DNA from: Pseudorasbora parva
Lineage: Eukaryota > Chordata > Actinopteri > Cypriniformes > Gobionidae
NCBI RefSeq assembly: GCF_024679245.1
Contig: NC_090174.1
Location: forward strand, 45,118,188 to 45,182,187
Direction: 5' to 3'
DNA: 64,000 nucleotides
The stretch's first letter is position 1. Each line of letters opens with the position of its first letter. The position numbers and the translations under genes were made by a program. The notes below the pieces were generated by a model. The model made no database searches, was not told the DNA's origin, and saw only the letters and a list, made by a program, of their open reading frames with translations. This document shows positions 1-11,363 of the stretch, piece after piece.

Positions 1-502
1 ACCGTGGAGCTTGTTGAAGATGGTACAGTTAAGCGAGTGCACAGATCCAACCTCAGAACCTGCAATAATCCAGCCCCTATGCCCATGCCAAGGTGTTGGA
101 AACCCCCTCTGGAGGTAGAACCTACCTCAGTTTGAGTCTGAGATGCCCTTGCTGGAGGCGGAGTGTGTTCTGGTGGAGTAAGTTCTGCGTCCTGGGGAGA
201 GAGTGACAATGGTTCCAACATCTGAGCGTACAGAACAGCCAGTTGCTGGGTTCAAAGACTATGTTGATATTCAGACAGAAGTATCTGATGGGAATGGTGA
301 TTTCTCAGGATCAGAGAGTCAGGAGATATCTGAGGAAACGCTGGAAAGGATGCCAGTACCTGTTGAGCCAGAAACTGAAAGTGTTTACTTACCTGTTGAG
401 GATCCTGTTGTGAAACCCATGCCTGCTCCTAGAAAGAAGAGAGAAGGACATGTTAAAGGTGTCATGAACTATTTTTTTTTCCTTTTTTATACTGTTGTCT
501 GA
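1..502 (+). pseudogene. 3' tail of an LTR-retrotransposon pol (Gypsy-like), truncated at window edge
   Basis: Frame 1 from base 1 reads as a typical end of an integrase/pol polyprotein (…DGTVKRVHRSNLRTC) and stops at 136-138. From 203 another frame encodes an acidic, proline-rich tail ending in KKREGH, which could be the displaced C-terminal extension of the same protein. The catalytic part would lie outside the window. No matching LTR was proven downstream, although 1421-1720 has LTR-like promoter and polyA motifs. A host gene end is the alternative. Confidence 0.4.
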
Positions 503-1801
503 GGTCATCTAATGACATTTGTGTGGTTTTTACATTCAAAAACATCATAGCTAATAAGTAATAGGCTTTTTTCTACACTGGTTTTGAGGCTGTCTTCTGA
601 ACACTGGGTTTTGATGGGCGTGCTGCAATGGAGACTTGGAAGTAAATGCCCACGGCTAGGATTGGATAAGATTTGCATATTTAATAAACCTCAGCTTCTG
701 TCATATCTATGACCCTGTCAGTTCACATGAGGGAGAGATTGTTTTGAAAGTGGAAACTGCAAAGTTTCTCTCGACCACAGGGCTCTTAAACATTTTATCA
801 AGCAAACACAATTATTTAATTCTCATCCACCTGCAATTGAATAGAATATTATTTCTGTATTACATTGCCCCCCAGGATCGGTCTATATAAACGCGCACAG
901 ACACACACACGCACGCGCAACCAGATCAAGAAAGAATTTCTGCCAACGGGTGTAAGTTTTGGTAGTCCATCTGGAAAACACACAGCCTCCGGACTAATAT
1001 TACTACATCTAAAAATCTGTTTTACTCACATAGGTTTGTTGCACCATTCCTGTCGGATCCAATATAGAAGGCACAACATTGTTTCTGCAAATCCAGCACT
1101 TGATGCTTGTTTACAAATGATTTTGCAGTGAAATGAAGTGAACACACGTATATGGTCTTCCCCACGTGAGCTAGAACTTCATTAAAAATAAATTAAGTAG
1201 CACACATTCCTAATACTATGATCCGAAGGAAGCTTATGCAGCGACTGTGTTCCTCCACAATATCTTGCTAACTTCCACATTTTAATTGCTGCTGGCTAGT
1301 GATCCGAACAGCTCGATGAGTCGATGGGCGGGGTTACTGAGTTACAGGTTCTGTAGAGGTGTGTTTCGTCATGCGATGACGTAAGCATAAAGCACACCAT
1401 CGTTTTCTGGGCTTGGTTTCTATAAAAGCCTTTTTTTGACTAAAAAGGAAGTTTTCAGCTCTGAAACTTACAGGATAATCTTATATTACAATTACCTTTT
1501 ATATACCAAAGTCTGTGTGCAATGCAGTAGTGCTGGTGTGCTGTCCCAAGTGCTTGCTGGAATACGTAATTCTTAATTCCACCGGGAAACTTCAAGGAGG
1601 ACAAGATGATTAGTGTTAGTAGTCACTGAGGATGTTGACTAACAGCAGGGGAGAGTGTAACGAAGTGAAACTTCACTGTCAACAAAGAGACTGGTTATGT
1701 AATCGTGTTCAATAAATTACACATTTTAGTGCTTTTGTCATGCACTGATGAAAAGTTACGCTGACCCTTTTAGAAAAGTGATTCTCTGAAGTGTCGCGAG
1801 A
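503..1801. other. Non-coding; possible decayed LTR region
   Basis: No convincing coding sequence. A TATA-like box (tataaaag, 1421-1428) lies about 290 bp upstream of an AATAAA at 1711-1716, as in a solo LTR, but terminal TG...CA ends and a target duplication could not be fixed. A CA/CG-rich microsatellite lies near 897-920. Nothing else recognised. Confidence 0.25.
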
Positions 1802-2306
1802 CCCTTACGCAACAAAAATATATTTCTCAATATATTAGTTGACAATATATTTCATGTGTCTCCATATATTGTGAAATTTACATGGTAATATATCCTATGA
1901 TATATTATATAATAATATATTATATATGTAAGTTATATATTGCAATATATGGGACAATACTGCAATTATTGCCGTTTTCATATATTGAATATATACATAT
2001 TATTATACTATTCAATATATTGCTATGTATATTGAAATATATCCTACAATATATGAAATTATATATTGGAAGAGTCATTGTATATATATGTAAATATATA
2101 TGTAAAATTATATGAGATAATATACCTCAATGTACTGGATAATATAATCAGATTTATATGGGAACATATGTCTTAAATATATTGATTTATATTACATAGT
2201 ATATAATTATCATATATATTGTATACATGGTAAATATGAAATAATCTAATGTACACTGTCTGTCATATATTTTAAAATATAACAGATTAAAATATAATAT
2301 AGAAAT

Positions 2307-2905
2307 TAGGGCCGGGACTCGATTAAAAAAATTAATCTAATTAATTAGAGGCTTTGTAATTAATTAATCGAAATTAATCGCATTTTAATTGCATATAAAT
2401 ATTTGACCTGAGAACAATGGGAAGTCATTTTTCACATGCATTTTTAGTATACCATTGAATAATGACTGAATACATAAGCTTAATCAACAAAATATTGTTT
2501 ATTTATTTCAGTCCAGCAGACCAGCGCAATGTTTGCCATTAAGTGTAGCAAAAGCATATTTGTGATATTTGAGGCTTGATGTGCTGCGGTGATACGCAAA
2601 TTCCTTGTTGTATAGCTTGCTCACAACCATGCTCTTGACGACGCTTCCATTCTTTCGTTTTTTAAAACAAAATTTTCCATCCACGGGGCCAAGCAAAGCA
2701 GCCTCATCAGCTTCTTCGTTCCATAGCTTCGTTCATGTTCTCATGGTTTGTTGTTGTCGTGACTCCGGAGCGCTAGTTGGTGTTCCAGTATAATTGTTCC
2801 GTCGAAACTCATTCATTGAAAAACGTTCCGCGGTGCAAAAATAAGTGTGGTAAAAAAATTTTTTTTTTTTGCGTAATTAATTAACGCGTTAAAGTCCCGG
2901 CCCTA
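2307..2905 (-). mobile_element. hAT element, 599 bp, with 8-bp target duplication
   Basis: Terminal inverted repeats TAGGGCCGGGACT / AGTCCCGGCCCTA are perfect over 13 bp. They are flanked by the direct 8-bp duplication atagaaat at 2299-2306 and 2906-2913, diagnostic of hAT insertion. The subterminal regions are rich in TTAATTAA-type words. The orientation is taken from a BED-finger remnant on the minus strand. It is inserted inside the AT-rich palindromic element. Confidence 0.9.
2508..2696 (-). pseudogene. BED zinc-finger remnant of a hAT transposase
   Basis: A 62-residue minus-strand frame contains KKRKNGSVVKSMVVSKLYNKEF then HRSTSSLKYHKY. This lines up with the BED finger of hAT transposases, whose usual spacing is Cys-x2-Cys and a terminal His...His. 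Both cysteines have changed (S and Y here), so zinc binding is lost. No downstream catalytic RNase-H-fold or dimerisation region remains, so the element is a deletion derivative. Confidence 0.6.
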
Positions 2906-3234
2906 ATAGAAATATTTTCTAAATATAGAAAATATATTGAATGTCATGCACCATCTGATTTGGGGTATTGTTAATCAACCTCTGTAAACATCTGCAGGAG
3001 CTTGCTTAACTCATAAAAAATACTGTTTCAATAAACATACATGAAATAATTCAGTTTTGTTTGTATATCAATGTATTTTAATATATGAATCAATATATAG
3101 CAATAGGTTGTCCATCCATATATTGCTATATATTTTCAAATATATGAGGAAGTTTCTGATACATTGAAATATATTTTCTAATGTATTGCAATATAAATTC
3201 TAGTATATTGCAATATATTTTTGTTTCGTAAGGG

Positions 3235-5124
3235 GAGTTAAGCCGAGTTCACACTGCCCGATTTTAGCCCTGATTTTGACTCGCTGACAGGTTTTGCGAA
3301 ATCGCTGACAAATGCCCAAAATCATAGGCAAATCAGTGTTCGTACACATGAGTGACAATCACGCAGTGTAAAGACGCGATAAGAGAGAATCGCCTACGAG
3401 TCGCTGACGCCCGTGAGATATTTGCCATGCTAAATATCTAGACCTGACTGCGATTCAAACTCCTGCTGTGTGAAATGAGTTCTGACTGAAAATGACATCG
3501 GCGATGACTGACAGACAATGAGAGAGTGAGATACAGGGCAGCGGGAGGTTCAGGGGGGAGTTGAGAAAGTTGTGCATTATTCCTTTTACTTGTTAAAAAG
3601 TATTTATTCAATTTTTTTGACAATGTTGAATTGTGTAGTAACTTGTGAAAGACATTGACTGTACTAAATGTGAGTTTCCAGTTTTATTTCTTTGTATTTG
3701 TCAATTAATGTGAGCAGCTTATTTTGTTTTCTGTGCTTACAAAAGCTATAATTTTGTGTATTTGTTTTCCAGAATGTGACTGCTGCTATCGTTGTCTATG
3801 TTACGTAGTGTTGTGACTGAGAACATGTCCGGCTGATAACATGCATATGTTATCACTATGTTAATACATTTCTATGTAAAGCACTTTGAAATGCCATTGT
3901 ATGAAATGTGCTATATAAATAAACTTGCCTTGCCTTGCCTTTTAGACAACATGCGATCGGGATTCTATTCTTTCGTGGATTATTGCTTGGGTTTGAATGG
4001 TCAAATATATGTAAAAATGCACAGTCTGGTGAGTATTCAGGTAAACACAGTCGGATTTGTCTTTAGTGAACATATACAGTTGAGGTATTTAGATTGCTGC
4101 AGGTCTTATGTCAGACCTAATATTCTTTGTGCTTAATGTTAATCAAACTACAGTGAAAAATAGAAAAACACCACATGCTTGGCTAAATAACTAAAATATA
4201 TTTATTAAGAATCAGTGTATAGTTAAATTATAGAGTGAAGATTAATCAGTTTTATATTTGATTATTTAATTTCTTTCTTGACTTGCTACTGTTAAATAGA
4301 CCTAATGTAGCTGAAAAATAAAGCACTGTTTTTGTCATTTACTTTGTCATTTGCATTTTTGCTTATTTTTAAAAACAAAGATACAATAAAAAAAGCTATA
4401 TTATAATTATAAAATTACATTTTATAAAATTTTAAATTACTCGATTTTGGTCATCCCAACCTGTTCAGAAGTGAAGGATAACGAGTGATAATGTGATCTC
4501 TGTAAGGATGTTCACACTGGCATGTAGTTATTATAGCAATGGTCAAAAAGTTATGTTGTCATTTTATTAAATTACTTTCACTGTTTTTTTTTTTGTTGTT
4601 GTTTGTTTTTTTGACTGCAGTATCAATTTATCGAGGTATTTTAGTCTGGTATCATATCGAAGTCCTAATTTTGGTATCGTGACAACACTATGTCAGAGTG
4701 ATTACATTTGCATGTATGCATTTGAATGACACTGTAATGCTGGATTAGGACTGGTGACACTGAAATGTCTGGGGTGTGTCCCTTTACCTATTCAGCATTT
4801 GCATTCATTTGTTTAGATTATCTCCTCTTCTGCTGTGTAAATCCCTTCCCCTGAAATGTGGATAAATTACAGTGTTTTATATTGTTTGTGAGACTTGATG
4901 ACTGTGACTACTGACAACACTTGTTCTCAATAAAGAGTAACGTCTGCTTGAAATATAAATACAAGTTCTTCTGGTCTTCACTTCTGATTTTACAACAATC
5001 TGCAACACCTCATCAAACTACTGTGACAGGATTGTATTCATTGATGTATTCAATTTGATAAGTAATTACACTAAGAAAATATATGATCTTCACTTATTCA
5101 TGATCTGTTATTGTTTCCTCACAG
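3235..5124. other. Non-coding intronic/upstream stretch with a LINE/SINE 3' tail
   Basis: At about 3870-3945 the sequence reads like the end of a fish LINE/SINE (…tgctatataaataaacttgc followed by ccttg pentamer repeats), the usual tail of such elements. Around 3240-3430 a GC-richer segment contains repeated gctgacaggt/tcgctgac words of unknown origin. At 4640-4690 ggtatcgtgacaacac resembles a DNA-transposon end. No gene was identified. Confidence 0.45.
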
Positions 5125-5166
5125 ACTCATTTATTTGGGCTTCACCTCCACCTCTACCTCACCCAG
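5125..5166 (+). CDS. Candidate GT6 stem exon (42 nt)
   Basis: A 42-nt segment lies between a good acceptor (pyrimidine-rich stretch ending ttgtttcctcacag) and a consensus donor (gtgagt). Its length is a multiple of three and it stays open in phase 2, matching all the other exons of the gene. ABO-type genes carry several stem exons of about 36-57 nt, so the size fits. The peptide is short and not conserved enough to identify by itself. Assignment rests on splice sites, phase and order. Confidence 0.55.
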
Positions 5167-5854
5167 GTGAGTGTTTGTCAATTGTGTGTGATCAAACACC
5201 CATCAAAATCTGGAAGAAATATATCTAAACCATAACAGGTAACAAATAGGCTGCTTATTAGTTTTTTCTCAGGGGTGTAGTGGTTGCCATAAGACCCATT
5301 GGGGTGAAATGAATGGATGGATGGATTTAGTATCATTTTAGTATTTAATACCAAAAGTATTTGAGAACGGTGGAATTAATTTTTAAAAGACCATCTAGCA
5401 AGCTACAAAAATCACTTTTGCTGTTTTGCTGTTTTACCATTTATTACAGCTCAGAATACTATTAAACATTTACTCCAATACCTCAAAATACTGTCTAGGG
5501 AAAATACAGCTTGATTTCTCTTGACATACATATTTGAAAAGTTTAACTTTAACAATTTCTGCATCGTAATTAGGTAAGCACACAGAATTATTAGTTCCAA
5601 TTAGTTTAAAAAAAAATTATATTATCGGAAGAAACATGCTCAAAGAATCCCAAATAGGATTTTTTTTTAATTTCACCATTAGTGCCCTACTCCTGCTCCC
5701 TGCTGTGGCGAGTTCAGCTGGCAATGCGGTTAAAATGCCACTGATGATCAAGATTTAATTGGGTTAGCACTTGCAACCCCTAATGAATTATCTTTATAGA
5801 CTGAATTTACCATGCAAGGTTTCAGCATTATAACAATCTATCTGTTATCTTCAG

Positions 5855-5881
5855 ATATAAAGAGCAAAGAATCTGCCTCAA
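5855..5881 (+). CDS. Candidate GT6 stem micro-exon (27 nt)
   Basis: A 27-nt segment follows an acceptor ending gttatcttcag and precedes a consensus donor (gtaagt). It is open in phase 1 and phase 2 but has a stop in phase 0. Phase 2 joins it both to the 42-nt exon upstream and to the 48-nt exon downstream. This is a plausible stem-region micro-exon. Transcript evidence would be decisive. Confidence 0.5.
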
Positions 5882-6058
5882 GTAAGTAATGTCACACTGC
5901 ATGCACTCTGCACACTAAAATGCATGCTTCAAACATATCTTTACACATACAAAACACATTCACAGAAGCATACATACATTTATATGCATATTTATTTATA
6001 TTTATCTCTAATGCCCATGTAATGCATTACAGTAATCTTGCCTTGGAGTCATGATTGC

Positions 6059-6162
<104 letters not shown>

Positions 6163-6552
6163 CATTTGACATCGAGAACATATGTCGTAATTTAGACTTT
6201 TAGGATTGAAAAAAATAGGTTTAACAAATTATGACGAAGACCTAAAAAAAAACATCCATCGAGAGTGAGACAGTATTCTAGGTTCAGAGGTTTTTAGTCC
6301 AATAAATAAAACAAATGACTATAAAAAAGTACAGTCCAGGGGGTTTATTTTGGTGCAAAAATTGTGGTTCCTAACAGTGTAGGGCAGTAGCGAGCTACAA
6401 GTAGCGACGCTACTAGTTTAACTACATTTTTCAGTAGCTTGTCAGTAGCTCAGTTACTTTTAAAACAGTGTAGCTTTCCCAGTTGCTAACTACATTATAC
6501 AGCAAGTAGCGGAGTAGCGCGACCAAAAGCTACATTCCGTTTGGGTTCTTTG

Positions 6553-6729
6553 GTTTCCTATCTCGAGGGAACTTCGAGCTGCGTCGAAACGCTAGGGGAC
6601 GCCTCTGCGTGCCATGTCATGAAGCACTTGTGTAATCAGTCCAATAGCGGGACGATACGTCACTGGCGGGTGACCTCATCGACCAGGAAGCTATAAAGCA
6701 TGCCCGGACCAAACAGTCACTAGCTTCTG
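6553..6729. repeat. DIRS left inverted terminal repeat
   Basis: This 177-bp segment is the inverse of 11364-11563 over most of its length, from ctaggggacgcctctgcgtg to actagcttctg. The outermost ~35 bp differ between the two ends (tatctcgagggaac versus ccctgagagggaac), as is usual for DIRS elements whose internal complementary region stores both ends. A TATA-like ctataaag lies at 6691-6698, so it probably contains the promoter. Confidence 0.88.
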
Positions 6730-6806
6730 TGTCTTCACAAGCGCTCTGTGTGAATTGTATGTCCATTTATTGTGTGTGTGTTCAAAAAAGAAAGAAAGAA
6801 AGAAAT

Positions 6807-7195
6807 ATGGCAAGTCAGTATAGGTGTTGTGTTCCTCCCTGCCCACGTTACATCACGGGTGGGGATACACACGTCCTAATGTGTGATGTGTTTGGGGCTC
6901 GAGCATGCCCAGTCAGCTCTCGAGGGGGTCGGCTGCGAGTATTGCGAGAGACTCCCAATGCGCATATTAAGATCACGCCGGGCACTCTTCGAGGAGAGTG
7001 CTTTGGCTCGCGGTCCTCAGGGCTCGGGTCCCGCTGTTGCCGAGGCGCAGCGAAGGCTCGCGTCCTGGGGATCGCAGTTGGATCTAGTGGCGGGGTTAGA
7101 GACGGGTGATCCCCTATCTCTGCCTTTACCCGCTGGATCTCATGCCTCAGTTAGCGAGCTGGAAGCACGCTCTGCGGTTTTCTTCCGCTCGCGCT
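6807..7195 (+). pseudogene. DIRS gag-like region, frameshifted
   Basis: Two overlapping frames share a protein related to fish DIRS gag. The first gives a zinc-ribbon-like start (CCVPPCPRYITGGDTH). After a shift near 6880 the second continues CLGLEHAQSALEGVGCEYCE, RSRRALFEESALARGPQ and SWGSQLDLVAGLETGDPLS. The Cys/His pairs suggest a metal-binding N terminus. The downstream part of gag (7400-8190) is only partly readable. Function as a structural or RNA-binding protein is inferred from position. Confidence 0.7.
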
Positions 7196-7466
7196 GAGGC
7201 ACAAGCGCAGCAGCACTCCAGCTCCGAGGAACTGGATGTTGTTAGCGCTGATGATGATCTGCCAAAAGAAAACGACACACACACACTCATAAAAAGAAGG
7301 TGCTATTGGTGTAACTCGCGCTGTGTCCAGGTTAAGTTTAGACTGGCCGGCCGAGTGTCAAGAAGTTCGCCAAAAAATAAATATATATATAAATAAAATA
7401 AAGAGAAAGAACAATATAATGGCGAGCAGACAGTATGTTTGAGATTATGAGGGGCTGAATCTAGTG

Positions 7467-7640
7467 GCTCGGATCTCGCGTTTGCCGAGGCAGCGTGTAG
7501 ATCACGGGTCTACAATATAGATTCTATGACTCGATCGCGGATCTCGCGCTTGCCGAGGCAGCGTGTAGATTACGGGGTTGAGTTTAGTGGCTCAGATCGC
7601 GTGTTTGCCGAGGCATCGCGTAGATTATGGGTCTGCATCT
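7467..7640 (+). repeat. Tandem repeat inside DIRS gag/leader
   Basis: Three copies of an approximately 66-68-bp unit containing gatctcgcg, ttgccgaggcagcgtgtaga and acggg(t) are arranged head to tail. The last copy is diverged. Confidence 0.75.
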
Positions 7641-8194
7641 ATCATTCAGAAAGGGCGACGATGTCTCGCGGGGAAGAGACGCTTGCGAGCTATCTCTCCC
7701 CCGAGTCCACATCGTCACACAGCCCCACAGCTGCCCACAACAAGCCGGTAAAAAAAAAAAAAAAAGTCGGCTTTGGGGGTAGGGCATATTCGGCAGCAGA
7801 TCAGGCGGCCGCCGGTTTGTATTTGCAAGCATATAAAACAAGCAGACCTGCTGGGGGATATTGATATTGAGATGTGAAATATAAATATATATATATATAT
7901 ATATATAATAAATAAATAAATAAATCAAAATGTCCCTCTGGGGCTGTCGGGCGGGGCAGCCTCAGCCGAGTACATCCTTTCTCAAACCTACACCGAGCAA
8001 AACAAAGAGAGAGCGTGGCCGCTCGGGGCCCCCCCGCAGAGAGATCGGGGGTCCGGGCAACGCGCTCAGCCGGGACCTTCCCGTGGTAGGGCGGATCTGA
8101 GGGCCGTCCTTACTGCTAGGAAGGCCTCGGCTAAGAAGTCCTGACGTCAGAGGCGCAGGACTTCCGATGGCAGTCCCCTCCGGGAGAGTGCGGC

Positions 8195-9180
8195 TTGCCG
8201 AGGCGCCCGCTCATTCCCGGTGCCATCGGGGGGGGGCGGTCTGCCAACCCTGCCACCGTTGGTGCTTCAGGGCGCGGCGGTCCCCGGCGAACATATATCT
8301 CCTTGTCCGCCCGGAAACGTAGCGGCTTGGGGATGTTCGCGCCCTCTCGTGAGGGCCCCGGGGCGGTCAGTTCGGTTGCTACCTGCCGGTTATCCGTTAC
8401 AGGACACCGGGCTGACCACCCAGGAAAATCCAGAGACCAGCCTCGAGAGGCTGGTTCCCTTAGTAGATTTTCTGGCAGCGTGGAAACTTCTGCCGAATAT
8501 CTCAGAATGGGTCCTGCTCACATTATAAAAAGGGTTCGGGTCACACCCACCCGTGTTCAGCAGGGTTACTCCTACGGTAGTAACCCCCGAGCAGCCTCTG
8601 GTCATGGAACGAGAGGTACAGACTCTTCTGCGAAAAGAGGCTATACACGGGTCCCTCCCCTCTGCAGAGAGTCGGGCTTTTACAGCCGGTACTTCATAGT
8701 TCCAAAGAAGGATGGAGGGTTAAGGCCTATTTTTAGATCTGCATCAGCTAAACAAAATGCTCACGATAAAACAGATCGTGTGTCACGTCAGGTCCGAGGA
8801 CTGGTGTGTCACAATAGACCTAAAAAATGTATACTTCCACATCTCCATCCTTCCGCAGCACAGACAGGTCTTCAGGTTTGCTTTCGGGGGCGAAGCTTAC
8901 CAGTATTGAGTGCTGCCATTCGGCCTAGCTTAATCACCCCACACTTTCACCAAGTGCGTGAATGCAGCTCTGGCTCAGGTGCGACTCTAGGGCATTCGCG
9001 TGCTCAACTATATCGACGATTGGCTGGTGTTAGCATAGTCGAAACAGTGGGCGTTCAGCATCGAGATGCTGTTCTCGCCCATATGAGAGTGTTGGGGCTA
9101 AGGTTGAACGGAAAGAAATGTGTGCTGGCACCTATAAGCTGCAGAGCACTACTTTTCTGGCGGTAGTCTGGGACACGAAA
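8195..9180 (+). pseudogene. DIRS reverse transcriptase, multiply frameshifted
   Basis: RT motifs are spread over several frames: GFYSRYFIVPKKDGGLRPI (fingers), VTIDLKNVYFHISILPQHRQ (motif A, catalytic Asp in the DLK-type triplet), FRFAFGGEAYQY (motif B region) and NYIDDWLVLA at about 9005-9035 (motif C; the DD pair is the catalytic metal site). Stops and shifts break it at several points. It lies between gag and RNase H as in other DIRS elements. Confidence 0.85.
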
Positions 9181-9264
9181 ATAATGTCGGCTCGGCTATC
9201 CCCTCCCAGGATAAAAACGATCCTGGATACCGTGAACCAGATAAAGCTAGGTTAGTCACTCACT

Positions 9265-9903
9265 GTGAAACACTTTCAGAGAGTGTTAGGGCTGATGACA
9301 GCAGCGTCCAACGGGGTACCTTTTGGCCTGCGGTACATGAGACCCTTACAGTGGTGGCTCAGGACCAAGGGGTTCTCCCTGAGGGGAAACCCTTTTTCGC
9401 TTGATCAAGGTCACGCGGCGCTGCCTACGTGCCTTAGTGAAGTGAAAAGATCCTTGGTTCCTGTCCCAAGGTCCAGTTCTGGGGGCTCCTTGTCGTCGCG
9501 TAACGCTAACGACGGATGCCTCCCTAACTGGCTGGGGAGCGGTCATGGGTGGCCGCTCGGCCCAAGGTCTGAGCGGCCGTCAGCTCTCCTGGCACATAAA
9601 CCAGCTGGAGCTGATGGCTGTGTTTCAATCATATAAAATCAAACACTTCCTCTCAGACCTGTGGGGCCGCCATGTGTTAGTTCGGTCAGACAACACTTCG
9701 GTGGTCTCGTATATAAATCACCAGGGGGGGTTGAGATCGCGTCGGGTGTGGAAGCTGACGCATCATATGCTAACATGGGCCCAAGGCAGGATGCTCTCGC
9801 TCAGGGCGATGTACATCCCGGGGGTCCTGAATGTAGCGGCAGACTCCCTGTCGAGGCAGGGAGTGATGCCGGGAGAATGGAGACTCCACCCGAGGTGGTG
9901 GAG
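9265..9903 (+). pseudogene. DIRS RT connection and RNase H domain
   Basis: The frame around 9265-9360 gives FQRVLGLMTAASNGVPFGLR and YMRPLQWWL, the conserved RT/RNase H connection. RNase H follows in another frame: TTDASLTGWGA (first catalytic Asp), WHINQLELMAV (catalytic Glu), SDNTSVVSYINHQGG (second Asp) and GVLNVAADSLSRQ. The frame is open from 9545 to 10126, but the RT connection upstream is out of frame. Confidence 0.87.
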
Positions 9904-10289
9904 GAGCTGTGGATCCGCTTTGGGCGAGCCCAGGTGGATCTGTTTGCGTCTCGAGAGACGACACACTGTCCAGCATATTTCTCCCTCACGCATCCAGCCC
10001 TGCTGGGGCTGGACGCAATGGTACAGGCGTGGCCGAGGCTGCGTCTGTACGCCTTCCCCCCTCTGGCATTGCTCCCAGGAGTGCTGGAGAGCGTCCGCCG
10101 GGACGGGGTTCAGCTTTTATTGGTAGCCCCGCTCTGGCCGGGCCAAGTATGGCTCGCCGACATTATGTCTCTCCTAGAAGGTCCTCCCTGGAAAATCCCA
10201 GTCAGGAGAGATCTTCTTTCGCAGGCCGGGGGGGTCAGTACTGCACCCGCGCCCGGAACTGTGGAAACGGTGGGCTTGGCCCCTGAGGG

Positions 10290-11167
10290 GGCCCAGTTCA
10301 TAAACACGGGTCTATCTACTGAGGTGATAGAGACCGTGTTGCACTCCAGAGCACCATCCACAAGGAGACTTTACGCACTCAAATGGAGAGTTTTTGTCGC
10401 CTGGTGTACGCACCAGGCTTTGGACCCTGTTAACTGCCCGTTCGGTTCAGTTCTTGAGTTCCTACAAGAAAAATTCTCCGCAGGGTTATCTCCGTCAACA
10501 CTGAAAGTATATGTGTCGGCGATATCTGCTTATCATATTCCATTAGATAATGCATCATTGGGGAAACACCCTTGGGTCATGCGTTTCCTTCGTGGTACTT
10601 TGAGGCACAGACCTGCGGCACGCTCGAGGGTGCCTACTTAGGCAGTGGCACCCTCTTGTTTGGAGTTTGCACCAGGAATGGTAAAAGCATTTCTCTTCCC
10701 GAGGGAAGGATATGCTCCCAAGGTCCCGACTAATGTGCCGGGACCAGTAATGCTGCAGGCTTTCTGTCCGCCTCCGTTCACTAGTCAAGACCAAGAGAAG
10801 CTAAATCTGCTATGTCCGGTCAGGGCCCTAGATGCATTTGTCCACAGGGCTGCCCTGTGGCGAAACTCAGAACAGTTGTTTGTGTGTTTTTGGGTCCCCG
10901 AGCAAGGGAAAACCGGCTTCAAAGCAGATGCTTAGCAAGTGGATAGTCGAGGCTATTTCGCTCGCTTATGAGTCGGCCGGACATCCTTCACGAATGAGGG
11001 TCCGCGCCCACTCCACTAGGAGTATGGCTGCCTCTATGGCTCTTATTTCGGGAGTTTCATTGTCAGAGGTATGTGATGCGGCTGGGTGGTCCTCTCCGCA
11101 TACATTTGTGAGGTTTTACAATCTAGATGTAGCCTCTACACCGGGGTCCCGGGTGTTTCTGGGTTAA
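10290..11167 (+). pseudogene. DIRS tyrosine recombinase, broken by stop and frameshift
   Basis: An N-terminal SAM-like core-binding region is visible as SRAPSTRRLYALKWRVFVAW and FLQEKFSAGLSPSTLKVYVS (to the stop at 10639-10641). The catalytic part resumes at 10645 and again, after a shift near 10920, as RVRAHSTRSMAASMA (HxxR box) and SPHTFVRFYNLD, where the Tyr is the nucleophile. The gene ends just before the internal complementary region. It would perform integration of the circular cDNA, but this copy is not intact. Confidence 0.88.
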
Positions 11168-11212
11168 TTCACACATACAGACATTTGGGACTCTGGCGGC
11201 GTGGGTATTGAG

Positions 11213-11317
11213 GTCCCCTAGCGTTTCGACGCAGCTCGAAGTTCCCTCGAGATAGGGAACGTCTCAGGTTACGTATGTAACCATGGTTCCCTGAGAGGGA
11301 ACGAGACGCTGCGTCGA
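11213..11317. repeat. DIRS internal complementary region (ICR)
   Basis: Bases 11213-11260 are the reverse complement of the left end (6553-6600, one mismatch seen). Bases 11261-11316 are the exact reverse complement of the right end (11507-11562). Fused head to tail, the two halves reproduce the expected circle junction of the element, which is the defining DIRS feature. Confidence 0.92.
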
Positions 11318-11363
11318 GATGCCATACTCCCGGCATGCCTGTGATCGATTTGTTCGACTTTTC

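Larger units (their letters stand above)
1802..3234. mobile_element. AT-rich palindromic MITE, copy 1 (split by a hAT element)
   Basis: The ends are inverted: CCCTTACG(C) then aacaaaaatatatt on the left, and aatatatttttgttt then CGTAAGGG on the right. The interior is dense in short palindromes of the form tatattgcaatata. A second copy with the same ends lies at 40772-41082. No transposase is encoded and no target duplication was clear. Open frames here are low-complexity AT translation. The element was later split at 2307-2905. Confidence 0.7.

Noticed and set aside
1882..2115. Open frame of 77 codons
   Set aside because: It lies in the AT-rich palindromic element and encodes only Ile/Tyr-rich low complexity.
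3946..4030. Possible extra 5' exon (acceptor ttttag, donor gtgagt)
   Set aside because: It begins inside a LINE/SINE tail, encodes no membrane anchor and does not fit the GT6 start.
5855..5885. Alternative donor four bases downstream (gtaatg) for the 27-nt exon
   Set aside because: The gtaagt donor is consensus and keeps phase 2 throughout; the alternative would work only with another upstream phase.
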